A DNA stretch of 64,000 bases from positions 3,779,501 through 3,843,500 of the forward strand of contig CP012816.1 in the NCBI GenBank assembly GCA_001936135.1. The letters run 5' to 3'. This document shows, piece after piece, positions 9,002 through 19,497 of this stretch. The notes beneath the pieces are model-generated. The model made no database searches. It worked only from the letters and a program-made list of their open reading frames with translations, and was not told the DNA's origin. The position numbers were made by a program, and so were the translations under genes. The DNA is from Saccharomycopsis fibuligera x Saccharomycopsis cf. fibuligera (lineage: Eukaryota > Ascomycota > Saccharomycetes > Ascoideales > Saccharomycopsidaceae). Within the stretch, counting starts at the first letter, position 1, and each line of letters starts with the position of its first letter.

Positions 9002-12000
9002 ATGTCGCTTGATAGTAAACCAAGGTTCCGTCACAGGGTCTCCTTCAACAACCTCTACACCGACATAATAGACCCTGACAAGCCAAGATATCTTCCAAAG
9101 TTCATTGTCAAAGACGACCCTCAATTCCCAAAAGACCAGAGCCGTGACGGTGCAAACAATAATGATGGCTCTCTTGGCGCGCCGAAGCCCCAAAAATTGG
9201 ACTTGAGCTTTGGCTACGACGTTTCCAAAAGCTCGTCTTACTACTCTCCCGACCCGTCCAAGTTCTTCAAATTCAACGACTTTGGCTTTGTCAACCAAAA
9301 CGACCGCTTCTACAACGACCTCCAAAACAAGAAAAACTTCACTGAGGCCACTCTAAAGCGCCAAAAGCTCAAGCGGGAGAAGTTGCCTGGCATCTCAAAG
9401 GACAAGTCTATTCTCAAAAAGCCATCCAGCACCAACAGCGGAATTCCAACACTGCCTTCACTGTCGCCGTTGCAGTTGCAGTTGCACCCGCATGGCGGCC
9501 ACCAGAACAATCACACTGCTTCTTCCAGAAGGTGCAGCAGCAATTCCGCCGCTGATAACACTTCCTACAGCAATCCCAACCCTGTATCGTTTTCCAGCGT
9601 GTACAATAAATACAAGTCGGAAGACCAGGATGCACTCACATTTCGCAATACCCAATTAAATATAAACCTTGATCCAAATTTCATCCCAGACACGCTCGCT
9701 TCGCAGGCGCCGCAAACAGCAGGAGCCGGTTCCGCAGCTTCTGCTGCTCAGCCGGCCTCACCTTTGGCCCAGCCGTCCAACAAACGCAAGAAGTTGATCG
9801 ATATGACAGACGAGGAGATACTACAGCTTGACGATCAGTTCAAACTCTACAGTTCCCGCCAATCCGGCAACACGTCCCGTATTCTTAATGACTTGGAAAA
9901 TTCCATTGAGTTTTCTAAATTCAAAGTGCTAACAAACAACTTGTCCCAAAACGAAGAGCATCACAATCCCCAGTTCAAAACTAAATACTCAAAAGAAGGT
10001 GTCAATCTCACCAATTTCTACAACAAAACCTACCCGTCTCGACCAGTTGTCAATTACCGTTCTTTTGTGTTGCACTCGCAGCACGAAAATTTCGAAAAAG
10101 TGGTTAATCACAATGCCTGCTACACCTATCTGCCGAAAGACGTTGTATCTGAGACACTTGGATCCAAGCCTACGTTTTCCGCTTTAGGCCCTTACCTGTT
10201 GTTGGAGAGTCGAGAAGAGATCGGCAATATTGATCCTACAATTACCCCAAACAAAACTCTTATGGCCTACATTTCAGGCCGTAAGCACACGTGGAACTCG
10301 TTACGATACTTATTCGATCATAATAATTTACTCACAAACGGCGATACTTTGATTGTATTTACGGTGATTCCGCATGACTTTGAACTAATTGAGGAACTTC
10401 TCAGCGATTCTCATCTTTTGAAGTTTAGCAGCACCTCCCTGCAGCACAATGACCATGAAGACAAATACCAGGATAACGGCCTTGTACGGTACAAGACCAC
10501 CAGTATGTTGGATGACTTGAATAGTTACAACTTGCGCAAAATGAAAACAAACAATAGCGCCAATCCGCCATCCACGCATCGCAGTAACAATAACAGCAAT
10601 AATAATAACAGTAACAGTAAAAGTAACACTGTCCATCGTCAATCGCACCCTCCTCCATATTCCGCTTCACATCAACCCGTAAAACTCCCAGTAAAACCAC
10701 ACAGTGACGCAAGATCACAATCTCTCATCGACCACGAATTGCAAAAAATGAAATCGTATTCCAGCTCGAATACTAATATCATGGCCCATATCAATAAGAA
10801 AAAGCCCTTGACCACTAATGAAAAACGTCAAATAATATGCAATCAGATCAAAGAACTTGCTAATCGGTTGATGCGTGCCATTGAAAAGCTTGCTCTGGAA
10901 CGCGATATTGTTATTAGAATTACCTTGGAAATTTGTTTTGATAAAGTGTTACATAGCGATTTAGAGAATAATGAGTCTGATTTGGAAGATGAACACGAAG
11001 TACTCAATCATAGCAATGCAAACAGTACCGCCAATAGTAATAACCATCATCCAGGGATGGGGAACAGAAGAAGAAGAAGTAGTAGTAGAAGAAATAGCAA
11101 TTATTTTCTCGCTGATGAAGAATATCTTGACTATTCTCCGTATTCTGACAAGAGCAATTTTGATTCAATTGCCAAAGTCAACAGCAATAACGAAAATGAA
11201 TTAAGTCGCACTGCTAGCCATAATTTGCGCTTGGAACGAGATAAAAGACGTCGTCGCAATGCCAAATTAAACTTGAAATTTGTCATTGAAAACGTTATTA
11301 AAGTTTATAACCCTCTGATATTTGTCATTGGATCCAAAAATGATGATGAATTGCTACATTCATTACATGGAGCAAGTAACATACGTTCCAATAACGTTGA
11401 CAATGGGCCTTATAGTGTCGGTGGAAGTGGACGCTCAAGCACTGCTAGTAGCCGCAAACAATCTATGGTGGATTTTGAAGATCCAAATTTTGTTTATCGG
11501 TCGCCAAACGCTTCCAATGTGGGCAATACAACGACCAACAGCTCAAGTCCAAGTAACAATTCTTCTAGTGCTGATTTGGCAGCCGCAACAAGAAGCAAGC
11601 TACTTAGGATAAATAGCAATGATTCGTATTTTAGCCTAACTAATAGCAATAACAATTGGAATAGTGATCAAAAGCTAGGCAACCCAATGGGACAAACAAA
11701 ACTCAGATTTTCAGAATTTTTAGTCAAGAATACAAACTTGTCGGTACTTGTCATTCCTACTGGCTTAATGAGCCATTATGGCTCCAAGAAGTACATTGAT
11801 AAAGTTAACGTTGGTGAAGAAGCTAACATTCACTCAAAATATAATTGGGTTATTGAATGGGATGATCAACTATATGTTGGAAATTATGGAGAAGACGATG
11901 GAATTGATGATGATGATGACGATGACGATAGTGATTTTGCAAGCACTGTTGATGAGGAAGTTAGTGGTGGAGAAGTTGTCAAGCAGAACTCAATCAAGCA

Positions 12001-13201
12001 CAATGATGATGACAAATTAGGTGAAATGTTGGACAATTTTAAAACCAGCATATCTAGAGTCGTGTCATCAACAACAACAGACAATAATGGTCTGGGCCTG
12101 TCCCAACAACAACAAAAACAACAACAACAACAACAACTCACTGAATGTCCCGAGGACTTTTTCAGTAAGTTGTTAAGTTCTTCTTCTGATAAGTCTCAAC
12201 GCGAGTCATTGAATTTTTTGAAAAACTCGCAATTCAATTATCATGATAAAACATTACCGCCAACAACCAGAACTCGTCGTATTTTGCTCAAGCATTTGGA
12301 TCATGAGTTGACTAAGAAGAAAGTGGTAGGTACCACTGAAACGCCAACTGGTTTGGATGCTGCTTTGGCTAATTTAAATGCTACCGCTACAGCAACTACC
12401 CTCACCAATGTTCACGGCGGCGCCTCTGGGAAGTCTCAGACAAGATCGGAAAATGCAATCATTTCATCCAATGAAACCAGTGATGCTGACGTTGATGTTG
12501 ACGACGATGAGGATGATGATGAGAGTGATGATGACGCAGATTATGATAGACCGTATTTTCCAAAGAATCAGTCATCTTCATCGTACTATTACGATGATGA
12601 GAGGCGGAAATCTCTGAGCACTAGCACAAATACCAACGGTAGCGTGCATCGTCAAGCGGCCCTTGATACACTTCAACTTAACAATGATAGTAGCCATCGT
12701 AACAATAATGATACTACTTATAGTGCTGGCAGTAATAAAGACAATTTTGTTTGCCAAAATATAGTTGCCGGAAGTCCTGGAAGTCCTCGTGATAACACAC
12801 CAAAGATTCAATTTGCTGACCCTTTTTCTAGTCCAGAATTGCACCAACCACAGCTGCACCAACAGAATCGTCACAGTTATGGTATTAATAGTAGCCAAAA
12901 CAATAATTATAATGGAAATAGTAACAATGGCTTTTTGAGTGTAAATAGTTCCGGAAAGCCAAAAGGATATACTTATAAAGAGCTTCTCAGCAAAACACAA
13001 AGCAACATTAGCAGCAGTGCAGTTTCTACTGGTAGTACCAATTGTAAGAGTAGAAGCCCAAGTACCAAATCATCGAGTTTTTTCAGTCGAAAAACTAGTC
13101 TCGATGACGGTGAAGCTTCTGTTATAAAGCTGAGAGAGAACGAACGGAAAGAGCAAAAGAAAAAAGGCAGTATTTTTAAGAAGTTATTAAGAAGAAAATG
13201 A
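9002..13201 (+). CDS. Large low-complexity protein with universal-stress-like blocks (Jip4/YOR019W-like)
   Basis: 1399-aa protein of unknown biochemical role. Conserved-looking islands sit in Ser/Asn/Asp-rich sequence: FVLHSQHENFEKVV (about residue 350), LMAYISGRKHTWNSLRYLF then GDTLIVFTVIP (about 418-452), a helix ending VIRITLEICFDKVL (about 608-655), LKFVIENVIKVYNPLIFVIG (about 756-775), and LRFSEFLVKNTNLSVLVIP (about 899-920). The alternating strands and the IFVIGS...VLVIP ending resemble a universal-stress-protein Rossmann fold split by long insertions. I recall this arrangement from the Saccharomyces pair Jip4 and YOR019W, but this rests on memory. The extreme C-terminus is Lys/Arg-rich (KKGSIFKKLLRRK). 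The N-terminal third uses more C-ending codons than the rest. The start at 9002 is the first ATG and follows a long leader. Confidence 0.6.
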   Translation: MSLDSKPRFRHRVSFNNLYTDIIDPDKPRYLPKFIVKDDPQFPKDQSRDGANNNDGSLGAPKPQKLDLSFGYDVSKSSSYYSPDPSKFFKFNDFGFVNQNDRFYNDLQNKKNFTEATLKRQKLKREKLPGISKDKSILKKPSSTNSGIPTLPSLSPLQLQLHPHGGHQNNHTASSRRCSSNSAADNTSYSNPNPVSFSSVYNKYKSEDQDALTFRNTQLNINLDPNFIPDTLASQAPQTAGAGSAASAAQPASPLAQPSNKRKKLIDMTDEEILQLDDQFKLYSSRQSGNTSRILNDLENSIEFSKFKVLTNNLSQNEEHHNPQFKTKYSKEGVNLTNFYNKTYPSRPVVNYRSFVLHSQHENFEKVVNHNACYTYLPKDVVSETLGSKPTFSALGPYLLLESREEIGNIDPTITPNKTLMAYISGRKHTWNSLRYLFDHNNLLTNGDTLIVFTVIPHDFELIEELLSDSHLLKFSSTSLQHNDHEDKYQDNGLVRYKTTSMLDDLNSYNLRKMKTNNSANPPSTHRSNNNSNNNNSNSKSNTVHRQSHPPPYSASHQPVKLPVKPHSDARSQSLIDHELQKMKSYSSSNTNIMAHINKKKPLTTNEKRQIICNQIKELANRLMRAIEKLALERDIVIRITLEICFDKVLHSDLENNESDLEDEHEVLNHSNANSTANSNNHHPGMGNRRRRSSSRRNSNYFLADEEYLDYSPYSDKSNFDSIAKVNSNNENELSRTASHNLRLERDKRRRRNAKLNLKFVIENVIKVYNPLIFVIGSKNDDELLHSLHGASNIRSNNVDNGPYSVGGSGRSSTASSRKQSMVDFEDPNFVYRSPNASNVGNTTTNSSSPSNNSSSADLAAATRSKLLRINSNDSYFSLTNSNNNWNSDQKLGNPMGQTKLRFSEFLVKNTNLSVLVIPTGLMSHYGSKKYIDKVNVGEEANIHSKYNWVIEWDDQLYVGNYGEDDGIDDDDDDDDSDFASTVDEEVSGGEVVKQNSIKHNDDDKLGEMLDNFKTSISRVVSSTTTDNNGLGLSQQQQKQQQQQQLTECPEDFFSKLLSSSSDKSQRESLNFLKNSQFNYHDKTLPPTTRTRRILLKHLDHELTKKKVVGTTETPTGLDAALANLNATATATTLTNVHGGASGKSQTRSENAIISSNETSDADVDVDDDEDDDESDDDADYDRPYFPKNQSSSSYYYDDERRKSLSTSTNTNGSVHRQAALDTLQLNNDSSHRNNNDTTYSAGSNKDNFVCQNIVAGSPGSPRDNTPKIQFADPFSSPELHQPQLHQQNRHSYGINSSQNNNYNGNSNNGFLSVNSSGKPKGYTYKELLSKTQSNISSSAVSTGSTNCKSRSPSTKSSSFFSRKTSLDDGEASVIKLRENERKEQKKKGSIFKKLLRRK

Positions 13202-14284
13202 TTAGAAAACATTCTTTTTACTCAGGTTTTTTTTTTTTTTTTTTTTTTTGTCTTTAACCTTTGCGGTTTCTCCTCCGCTACATTGAAGTAGGGGTCGCAA
13301 TAATACTGACAACCTGCGATTTCTTTAGTGGTGATGAATTTCTCTTATCATTTTGTCATTTCATGGATTGTTTTTTTTGTTCCTTTTTTTTTATTTTTTT
13401 ATTTTTGTTTTTCAGTTTTCCTAAGTTGTTACTTTTGTTGTCCATGTTATGCGTTATCACTAATGCCATATATTACTGAAGAGCAACAAAATTACAACAC
13501 CATTCATTTAGAAACGGCCTAGAACTTATGCACTTACGAACCTCATTGGATGTCTTCTTATCAATAGCATAAACTATCAAAAAAGAGAAAAAAAACCTTG
13601 CGTCCAAATTCTAATGAAAACTAGACTTTTTGTTCAAATTGATTTATCTGTTATAACATGTACAATTTTAATTCTTTTAGTCTCCAATTTTTTCTTTCAG
13701 GTTTCTTAACTTTCTTCCATTATCAAACCGTCAATGTTTATATATTTGCCATTTTTACAAGCTTACGCTTTACTTAACCATGTTTTATGAAATGTTGTTA
13801 TCTTTTTTACTGTATAATTTTAATTTTTTTTTTTTTTTTTGTTCACATGTATATATATGGGCATAGTACACCTTGGATTTACATTTTAATAGAAATATTT
13901 ATATTGCCATTTACGAACATTTAACTACACTTTCAAACATTCAATAGCCATAGATAGTCTTGAACTGTGATTTGAAAACTGCAACTCTAAAAATAGATTA
14001 ATGATGTATTGTTTTATTGGTGAACTATAAATAGTTATGAATTACAGCTCAGTGATTGGCTTTTTTGCAAATTTCGGGGCTTCTACGCTATTTAACGTTA
14101 AGAAAATCTGATCAGCTGATATGTCATATGTGCTCCTTCGGAGGTCCCCATCATCAACAGCCACATCGTCAAAAAAATTCAGCTTTTGCAGCAGCGGCTA
14201 TATCAAGAAAAAAGGCAGCAGCAGCAGTAACAAGAGTCCAGCGGTTAGTTACGGTTCAAGACACACCAAGTTTGTCACACACAA
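13202..14284. other. Intergenic region before the zinc-cluster regulator
   Basis: No gene supported. AT-rich, with T runs at 13227-13249 and near 13830. The last 250 bases probably form the leader of the downstream regulator. Confidence 0.55.
13227..13249. repeat. Poly(dT) run, 23 bases
   Basis: Uninterrupted T run starting 26 bases after the stop codon of the Jip4-like gene. Confidence 0.9.
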
Positions 14285-17200
14285 ATGCCGTCAACCGGCC
14301 ACGATGTTCGTTCGCCCGATTTTTCGAGAATGGCTATCACTTCATTAACTAAAGATCTGCCCAATGGCATTCGTCGTGACGTTTCAGCAGACCGGTCTAT
14401 TCTCAATGATGAAAATACAGTCTCATCTGATACTAATAATAACAACGACAACAACAAAAATAATAATAGTGACAATAATAAAAACAACAATGATTCTTCT
14501 AATAAAAGTACTAGTGCGTCTATCATTAATCATAATAATAGCAGTTCCAATAGTCCTAATGGTAGCCAGTATGCACGCGAAACATCTCACGATAATGAAA
14601 ATTCACACAACGAAGAACAAGAATATGAAGATGAGGCACATAAGCGCCGAGTGGCGCGACGTGCATGCTTGAATTGTCGTCGCAAAAAAGTGAAATGTGA
14701 TGGTGAACTAATTGCTCAGGAGCAGGGCACTCAGGCGAAATGTACTCGTTGTCGTAATCTTCATTTACCGTGTGAGTTTATTGCCAGTTTACGTGGTGGT
14801 CGCAGAAAGAAGAAAAGACTATCCAGTTCAACGTCTTCTGTTATCTACGAGGACGAGGATAATTATAACGAAAGAAATGATAGGTATTCATACTACGATG
14901 TCGGCCGGCTTAGTAGTGAGCCTGATCTTTTGTCGTCAAACAAGAGCACTACTCGCAACAACAATAATAGCAATAGCAGTAATAGCAATAATCATAATCA
15001 TTCTTTGATTCAGCGCTTAAACAGCAATCCTTCATTTCTAAATTCACCAGTCAGGTCTATTCCAGATGACGCTCAGTCATTGAATTTTGACACTCTCAGT
15101 TATAGTACTAACGAAAGCGCTAGACAAAATGATCTTAGACTATCCTCGCCATTTGGGGCCAATCAGCAGCGTAACCAGAATCAGAACCAGTACTCGCCCT
15201 CATCATTGAAACGTGATCTTGAGAATAGCAACATGACGGTATCTCAACTCAATGAAAAAGTCAAACAACTTGAAAGAGACGCAAAATATTACCGCCAGCT
15301 TCGTCAAGAAGACCACTATTTTGATGACAGAAGCTCAATGATGCATCCACCAGGCCCTGGTCCAGGGCCACCATCTCTTCATCCTCCTCCTCCGCCCTCA
15401 CATCCTCCTGGAATGTTAGGCCCGCCGCCACCTCCACCTCCATTTGGTGGACCACCGCATCTTCCTCCTCACCATTTCTACGGTCGCCGCAGTAGACACC
15501 ATCATCCATTCTACAGTCGTCATGGAGGCCCGCCTCCCATGCCTCATCCACCACCATTCCACCCGCATCATCATCGCGCACATCGGCATCACCACCCGTT
15601 TGGGCCTCAATCTCCACCGCCCCCTCCGCCGCCGTTCCATCATTATGGATCTCCGATTCCACCTCCACTGACGTCGCTTCCGCTGTCAGAAGCGCATGAA
15701 GAAGACCGAATATCACCAGCATTGTTACCGCCAACAGCAGTATCCACGGCTTTGACAGCTTCAGCATCAGTAGGGCCACTCTCTTCGGTCTCTGGAGATC
15801 AACCAGTGCGCGAACCGGGGCCAGGATATCGGCCATCACAAGCTGATGAACGAGCCTCTTTACCTGCTTTTGATAGAGATTTCTCTGACAAGGCAGATTC
15901 AATGTCATCTTCGTCTGTATCTGTTGCTATGCGCGCCAGGCAGCTACAAGATCGCAAAACTGCTGATCTGTATCCTAGTCTATATTCACAGTCGTTAGAG
16001 AAGCCATCCGCTGTTTTGCCCTCGGCAGCTAATTTGCTATCAGCGTCGTCAGAGTACGAATATGATAAGAACTCAGATACTGCTAGTCATAGAGCTTATG
16101 CTAATAGCTATAAGGAAAGAGACCCATTTGTTCGGCGTGATATCAGTGGCCCTTTTCACGAGCGTCCAAAGGCAAGTAATACATCAGATACAATTAGTGA
16201 GCGGCAGTATAACAAGATTGAATCACTGTTGCGAAAATCCAACAGTGATAATCGATCATTAAAAGATATTGAAATGCTGAGTACACCACAAAGGTCAAAC
16301 TCAAGATCAGATAAAGCATTATCCACTGATTCTTTACCGCCAATAACAGCAGTGCCAGTAGCAAATAACATATCTACTTCTAATTCATTGTTGCAATCTG
16401 TTATTAGCGAAAAACATCGCATATTGTTCAAATTACCCAGCTACAGCAACATCGGGCTTCTAGTGGACTTGTATTATAGATATATTAACCCAACCAAAGA
16501 TTTGTTGCCTCCAAAACATCAATTTTTAACTGAATTACATTTTCCACAAAAGCTTATCTTAATTTATGCCATCTTTGCCTCTTCTGCTGCTTGCATCAAT
16601 TCGAACTCCCATAGAGATTTAATTGATCAACGTTTTAAAGATCCAGAGTATTGGCTTATATATGTCAATAAGTATTGGAATTATGCAGACGAAACGACAA
16701 TATTTGCGACATTGAATGTTTTGGCTACCGGATACACTGATACTCAAACTCTCAAAAGTGCAAACTTTTCCAGTTTAGTGCTGAGAAATGTCAACATACT
16801 ACTGCAATGTGCTAATGCTTCAAGCACAAATTTGAGAAATCCACTCTCCAGTAAGTTTTTGACTAGTTGTACTTCGATGAGACAGTTTGTTGATAGACTC
16901 ACATTGGTTAAATATGTATGGCATTCATGGCGATTTCAACTATTTTACCGTGTTAAGCAAGGGTTTCCTTTTAATAAGCATGAGACCATGAAAGATGCTG
17001 ACATTATCTTTCCCGAATCTTTGCCTCTTCCGCCATCAAGTGACAGCTTTACTGAGTATTACAAGCATTTTGACTATAACTACTTTTCAGACAAAAATTC
17101 AAAACAAAGCGGTTTGTTGAAGATGTATTACTACAACGACATGGAAAAAATCATTAATAGTTTGTCATCTGACTTGATTTTTGAAAGCAGTGAAGAAAAA

Positions 17201-18442
17201 TTTCTCGCTGGATGGCAAAATGATAGCAAGCCAGAGTATGAAGACTACAAGACTTTAATTCATTCATCCTCAGCAGTAATTGTCTTTGCAGTAAGGATCT
17301 TGGAACATATTATTGAACACATTTCTAACTATTCGCTAACAAAACGTAATTTTGTGCTTTTCAACAGTCGGATCAAGGTTTTGGAATTGTTATTGCCTTC
17401 GGTATATAGCATCCAAAATCGCAATTTATTAACTATTAATGGCTCTTACTTGTTGGTAAAGCTCACATTGAGTGCTAGCAAAATTTTTTCAAAGCAGCTA
17501 TTCTGTTCAGAATTCCTTTTATTTAAAGACGTCTCCAAATTGCTTAATGAGGAATATCAAGGTAGTAGCAGCAGCAACCACAGCAGTAATGGCACTAGTA
17601 ACCATGATGACACATTGAATTTACTTCATGACGTGTATCAAAAACTTCCGTTGCCAATGATCCATCTCATTTGCAAGAACTCCACTGCTGCTCAACTCGT
17701 GGATTTTGCTCAGCTTATACATACCTGCTTTGAATTATTCGAGATAATTGAGCTAGGGCAAGGTATTTGCAAAGAAAGTTTAGATATTGGCATCAACTAT
17801 CCTGCCATTGTTGGACCAACGACACTTGCTTTAACTAGTGACTTGAGTGAGGAATTGTATAATGTTGCTGATTCTGATGATGATATAAAAAATAATGGCA
17901 GCAGTGATGGTGTAAGCAATGCTGTGGCAGCATTTATGGACAAGCCATGGTGGAGCTTTGAGTTAGAGAACAGAGTCAACAAAAGTAATAAAACAGGCAT
18001 TAATTATTCTTCATCATTTCCTGATTCATGGCTCCAGTACCCACAGATTGCTGATCTGATAGTTATCAGCGCAGGCTTAGTACTAGCATCTAGCTTATTG
18101 CTTTGCAAGTTTATTTACTTCAAGAAGTCTAGTGAGCAGCAGCTGGGCAACGCAGGAGGTACGCCAAACATCACCAGTAGCAATAGAGTGCTGGTTGATG
18201 TGTTCTTGAAAGGGATTGAAAATGAAGCATCGGAGGAACTGGCCACCACCAAATTGCATACCATACAAATTCCTGCGGCCCAGGTCACTGCGTTAACAAG
18301 CCAGTTTAGTAAACCCAGCTTGATTGAAGTTCTAAATTTGTTTTGTGATTTCTTGAAATTGAGAAGCAAGTGCTCAAAGGATACAGAGGTCAGCTGGATA
18401 GTTCTACGTGATATCAAGGATTATTGTATGAAAGTTGCTTAG
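14285..18442 (+). CDS. Zn(II)2Cys6 fungal transcription factor
   Basis: 1385-aa zinc-cluster regulator. The binuclear cluster has Cys at residues 128, 131, 138, 153, 156 and 163 (CX2CX6CX14CX2CX6C), preceded by RRVARRA and followed by a basic RGGRRKKKR linker. Residues 315-340 (LNEKVKQLERDAKYYRQ) look like a short dimerisation coiled coil. A Pro/His/Gly-rich segment spans about 350-470, and a disordered Ser-rich linker runs to about 705. From about 710 to 1350 is a helical region typical of the fungal transcription-factor middle homology region, with ILFKLPSYSNIGLLVDLYYRYINP at its start. The first 110 residues are Asn/Ser-rich. A second ATG at 14330 is possible, but the one at 14285 comes first. 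I do not recognise an orthologue, so the target pathway is unknown. The 14-residue loop between Cys3 and Cys4 is longer than usual. Confidence 0.85.
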   Translation: MPSTGHDVRSPDFSRMAITSLTKDLPNGIRRDVSADRSILNDENTVSSDTNNNNDNNKNNNSDNNKNNNDSSNKSTSASIINHNNSSSNSPNGSQYARETSHDNENSHNEEQEYEDEAHKRRVARRACLNCRRKKVKCDGELIAQEQGTQAKCTRCRNLHLPCEFIASLRGGRRKKKRLSSSTSSVIYEDEDNYNERNDRYSYYDVGRLSSEPDLLSSNKSTTRNNNNSNSSNSNNHNHSLIQRLNSNPSFLNSPVRSIPDDAQSLNFDTLSYSTNESARQNDLRLSSPFGANQQRNQNQNQYSPSSLKRDLENSNMTVSQLNEKVKQLERDAKYYRQLRQEDHYFDDRSSMMHPPGPGPGPPSLHPPPPPSHPPGMLGPPPPPPPFGGPPHLPPHHFYGRRSRHHHPFYSRHGGPPPMPHPPPFHPHHHRAHRHHHPFGPQSPPPPPPPFHHYGSPIPPPLTSLPLSEAHEEDRISPALLPPTAVSTALTASASVGPLSSVSGDQPVREPGPGYRPSQADERASLPAFDRDFSDKADSMSSSSVSVAMRARQLQDRKTADLYPSLYSQSLEKPSAVLPSAANLLSASSEYEYDKNSDTASHRAYANSYKERDPFVRRDISGPFHERPKASNTSDTISERQYNKIESLLRKSNSDNRSLKDIEMLSTPQRSNSRSDKALSTDSLPPITAVPVANNISTSNSLLQSVISEKHRILFKLPSYSNIGLLVDLYYRYINPTKDLLPPKHQFLTELHFPQKLILIYAIFASSAACINSNSHRDLIDQRFKDPEYWLIYVNKYWNYADETTIFATLNVLATGYTDTQTLKSANFSSLVLRNVNILLQCANASSTNLRNPLSSKFLTSCTSMRQFVDRLTLVKYVWHSWRFQLFYRVKQGFPFNKHETMKDADIIFPESLPLPPSSDSFTEYYKHFDYNYFSDKNSKQSGLLKMYYYNDMEKIINSLSSDLIFESSEEKFLAGWQNDSKPEYEDYKTLIHSSSAVIVFAVRILEHIIEHISNYSLTKRNFVLFNSRIKVLELLLPSVYSIQNRNLLTINGSYLLVKLTLSASKIFSKQLFCSEFLLFKDVSKLLNEEYQGSSSSNHSSNGTSNHDDTLNLLHDVYQKLPLPMIHLICKNSTAAQLVDFAQLIHTCFELFEIIELGQGICKESLDIGINYPAIVGPTTLALTSDLSEELYNVADSDDDIKNNGSSDGVSNAVAAFMDKPWWSFELENRVNKSNKTGINYSSSFPDSWLQYPQIADLIVISAGLVLASSLLLCKFIYFKKSSEQQLGNAGGTPNITSSNRVLVDVFLKGIENEASEELATTKLHTIQIPAAQVTALTSQFSKPSLIEVLNLFCDFLKLRSKCSKDTEVSWIVLRDIKDYCMKVA

Positions 18443-18576
18443 TAAGTTTAATTGATGGAACACTAACAAAGAAAAGGGCTTTTTTTTTTTTCATTTATTT
18501 CATTTTATTTCAATTTTTGGGTATGGTTGTTTGTTTGTTTTTCTTCTCTTCTCTTCTCTATTATATTTTCATTCAA

Positions 18577-18599
18577 TTTTTTTTTTTTTTTTTTTTTTT
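18577..18599. repeat. Poly(dT) run, 23 bases
   Basis: Uninterrupted T run about 135 bases after the regulator stop codon. Confidence 0.9.
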
Positions 18600-19196
18600 A
18601 TTAATTTTTGCTTTGTTAAATTATTCCTTGTATTATTAGAATTGCGACCAACTTTGCATCAGATAAGTGCTTATATAATAATTTGTATTATAGCGCTTAT
18701 TTTACTAATTTTTTTTCTGGCCTTTTTAAATGGCTCACTCATTTAGATAACAGTTGCACGTTAATATTTAATATCATGATTTCTTTTTTATTATCTCGTT
18801 ACTATCGTATCTTCTACTTTTTTTTAATTTACTTTATTTCGATTTACTTTATTTTGATTTTAGTATCAAATAGAGCTACCTCGTAGAGACTTGCAAGCAT
18901 CGAAATTTCCTAATTTTTTTCTTCAGTTGCCGGTATCACGTACAGCTGAAAATATTGAATTTCAGTATTCTAAAACTGATTTCCGCATCCTATTTTGTGA
19001 TATAGCAACTGTATAATCAACTGGTGCCTTAGAGCCACATTTAGATGACTTGGATGAAACATTTTTGCTTACAAATGGGTAAGCCGCAGTTTACTCTTTT
19101 GAGCATGAACTAAAGCGATTGACAGTATTCAATTTAACACCGAAGTCTCGGAAACAGAAAAAACATTGCCGAAAGGCAGCGAGCGAACTGGTAAAC

Positions 19197-19197
<1 letters not shown>

Positions 19198-19232
<35 letters not shown>
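19198..19232. repeat. Poly(dA) run, 35 bases
   Basis: Uninterrupted A run in the MFS promoter. Such tracts exclude nucleosomes in yeast promoters, a role inferred here. Confidence 0.9.
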
Positions 19233-19235
<3 letters not shown>

Positions 19236-19497
19236 GCAAAATGGTGAGGAACGGAGACTGATAAGAAACTACTTATCTACATGCTCTGGCGCTATTTTGA
19301 CTCATAGACACAAACTCTTAATTATTGAGCACCCTGTTGCAATAGTTACTGAACCGCAGGATTGATCACATATCCCTGCTCGGTATTCATACAAATGGCT
19401 GCTTGACTTCAAAATCAAGCATTTTAAACGCCAAGCATCTTCCAACCTTCATCTCCTTGGCTTTATCCCTTTAAAACAGAAACATCTATAACACAAG

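Larger units (their letters stand above)
18443..19497. other. Intergenic region before the MFS gene
   Basis: No gene supported. T-rich 3' flank of the regulator with a T run at 18577-18599, and an A run at 19198-19232 about 265 bp before the MFS start. Confidence 0.55.
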
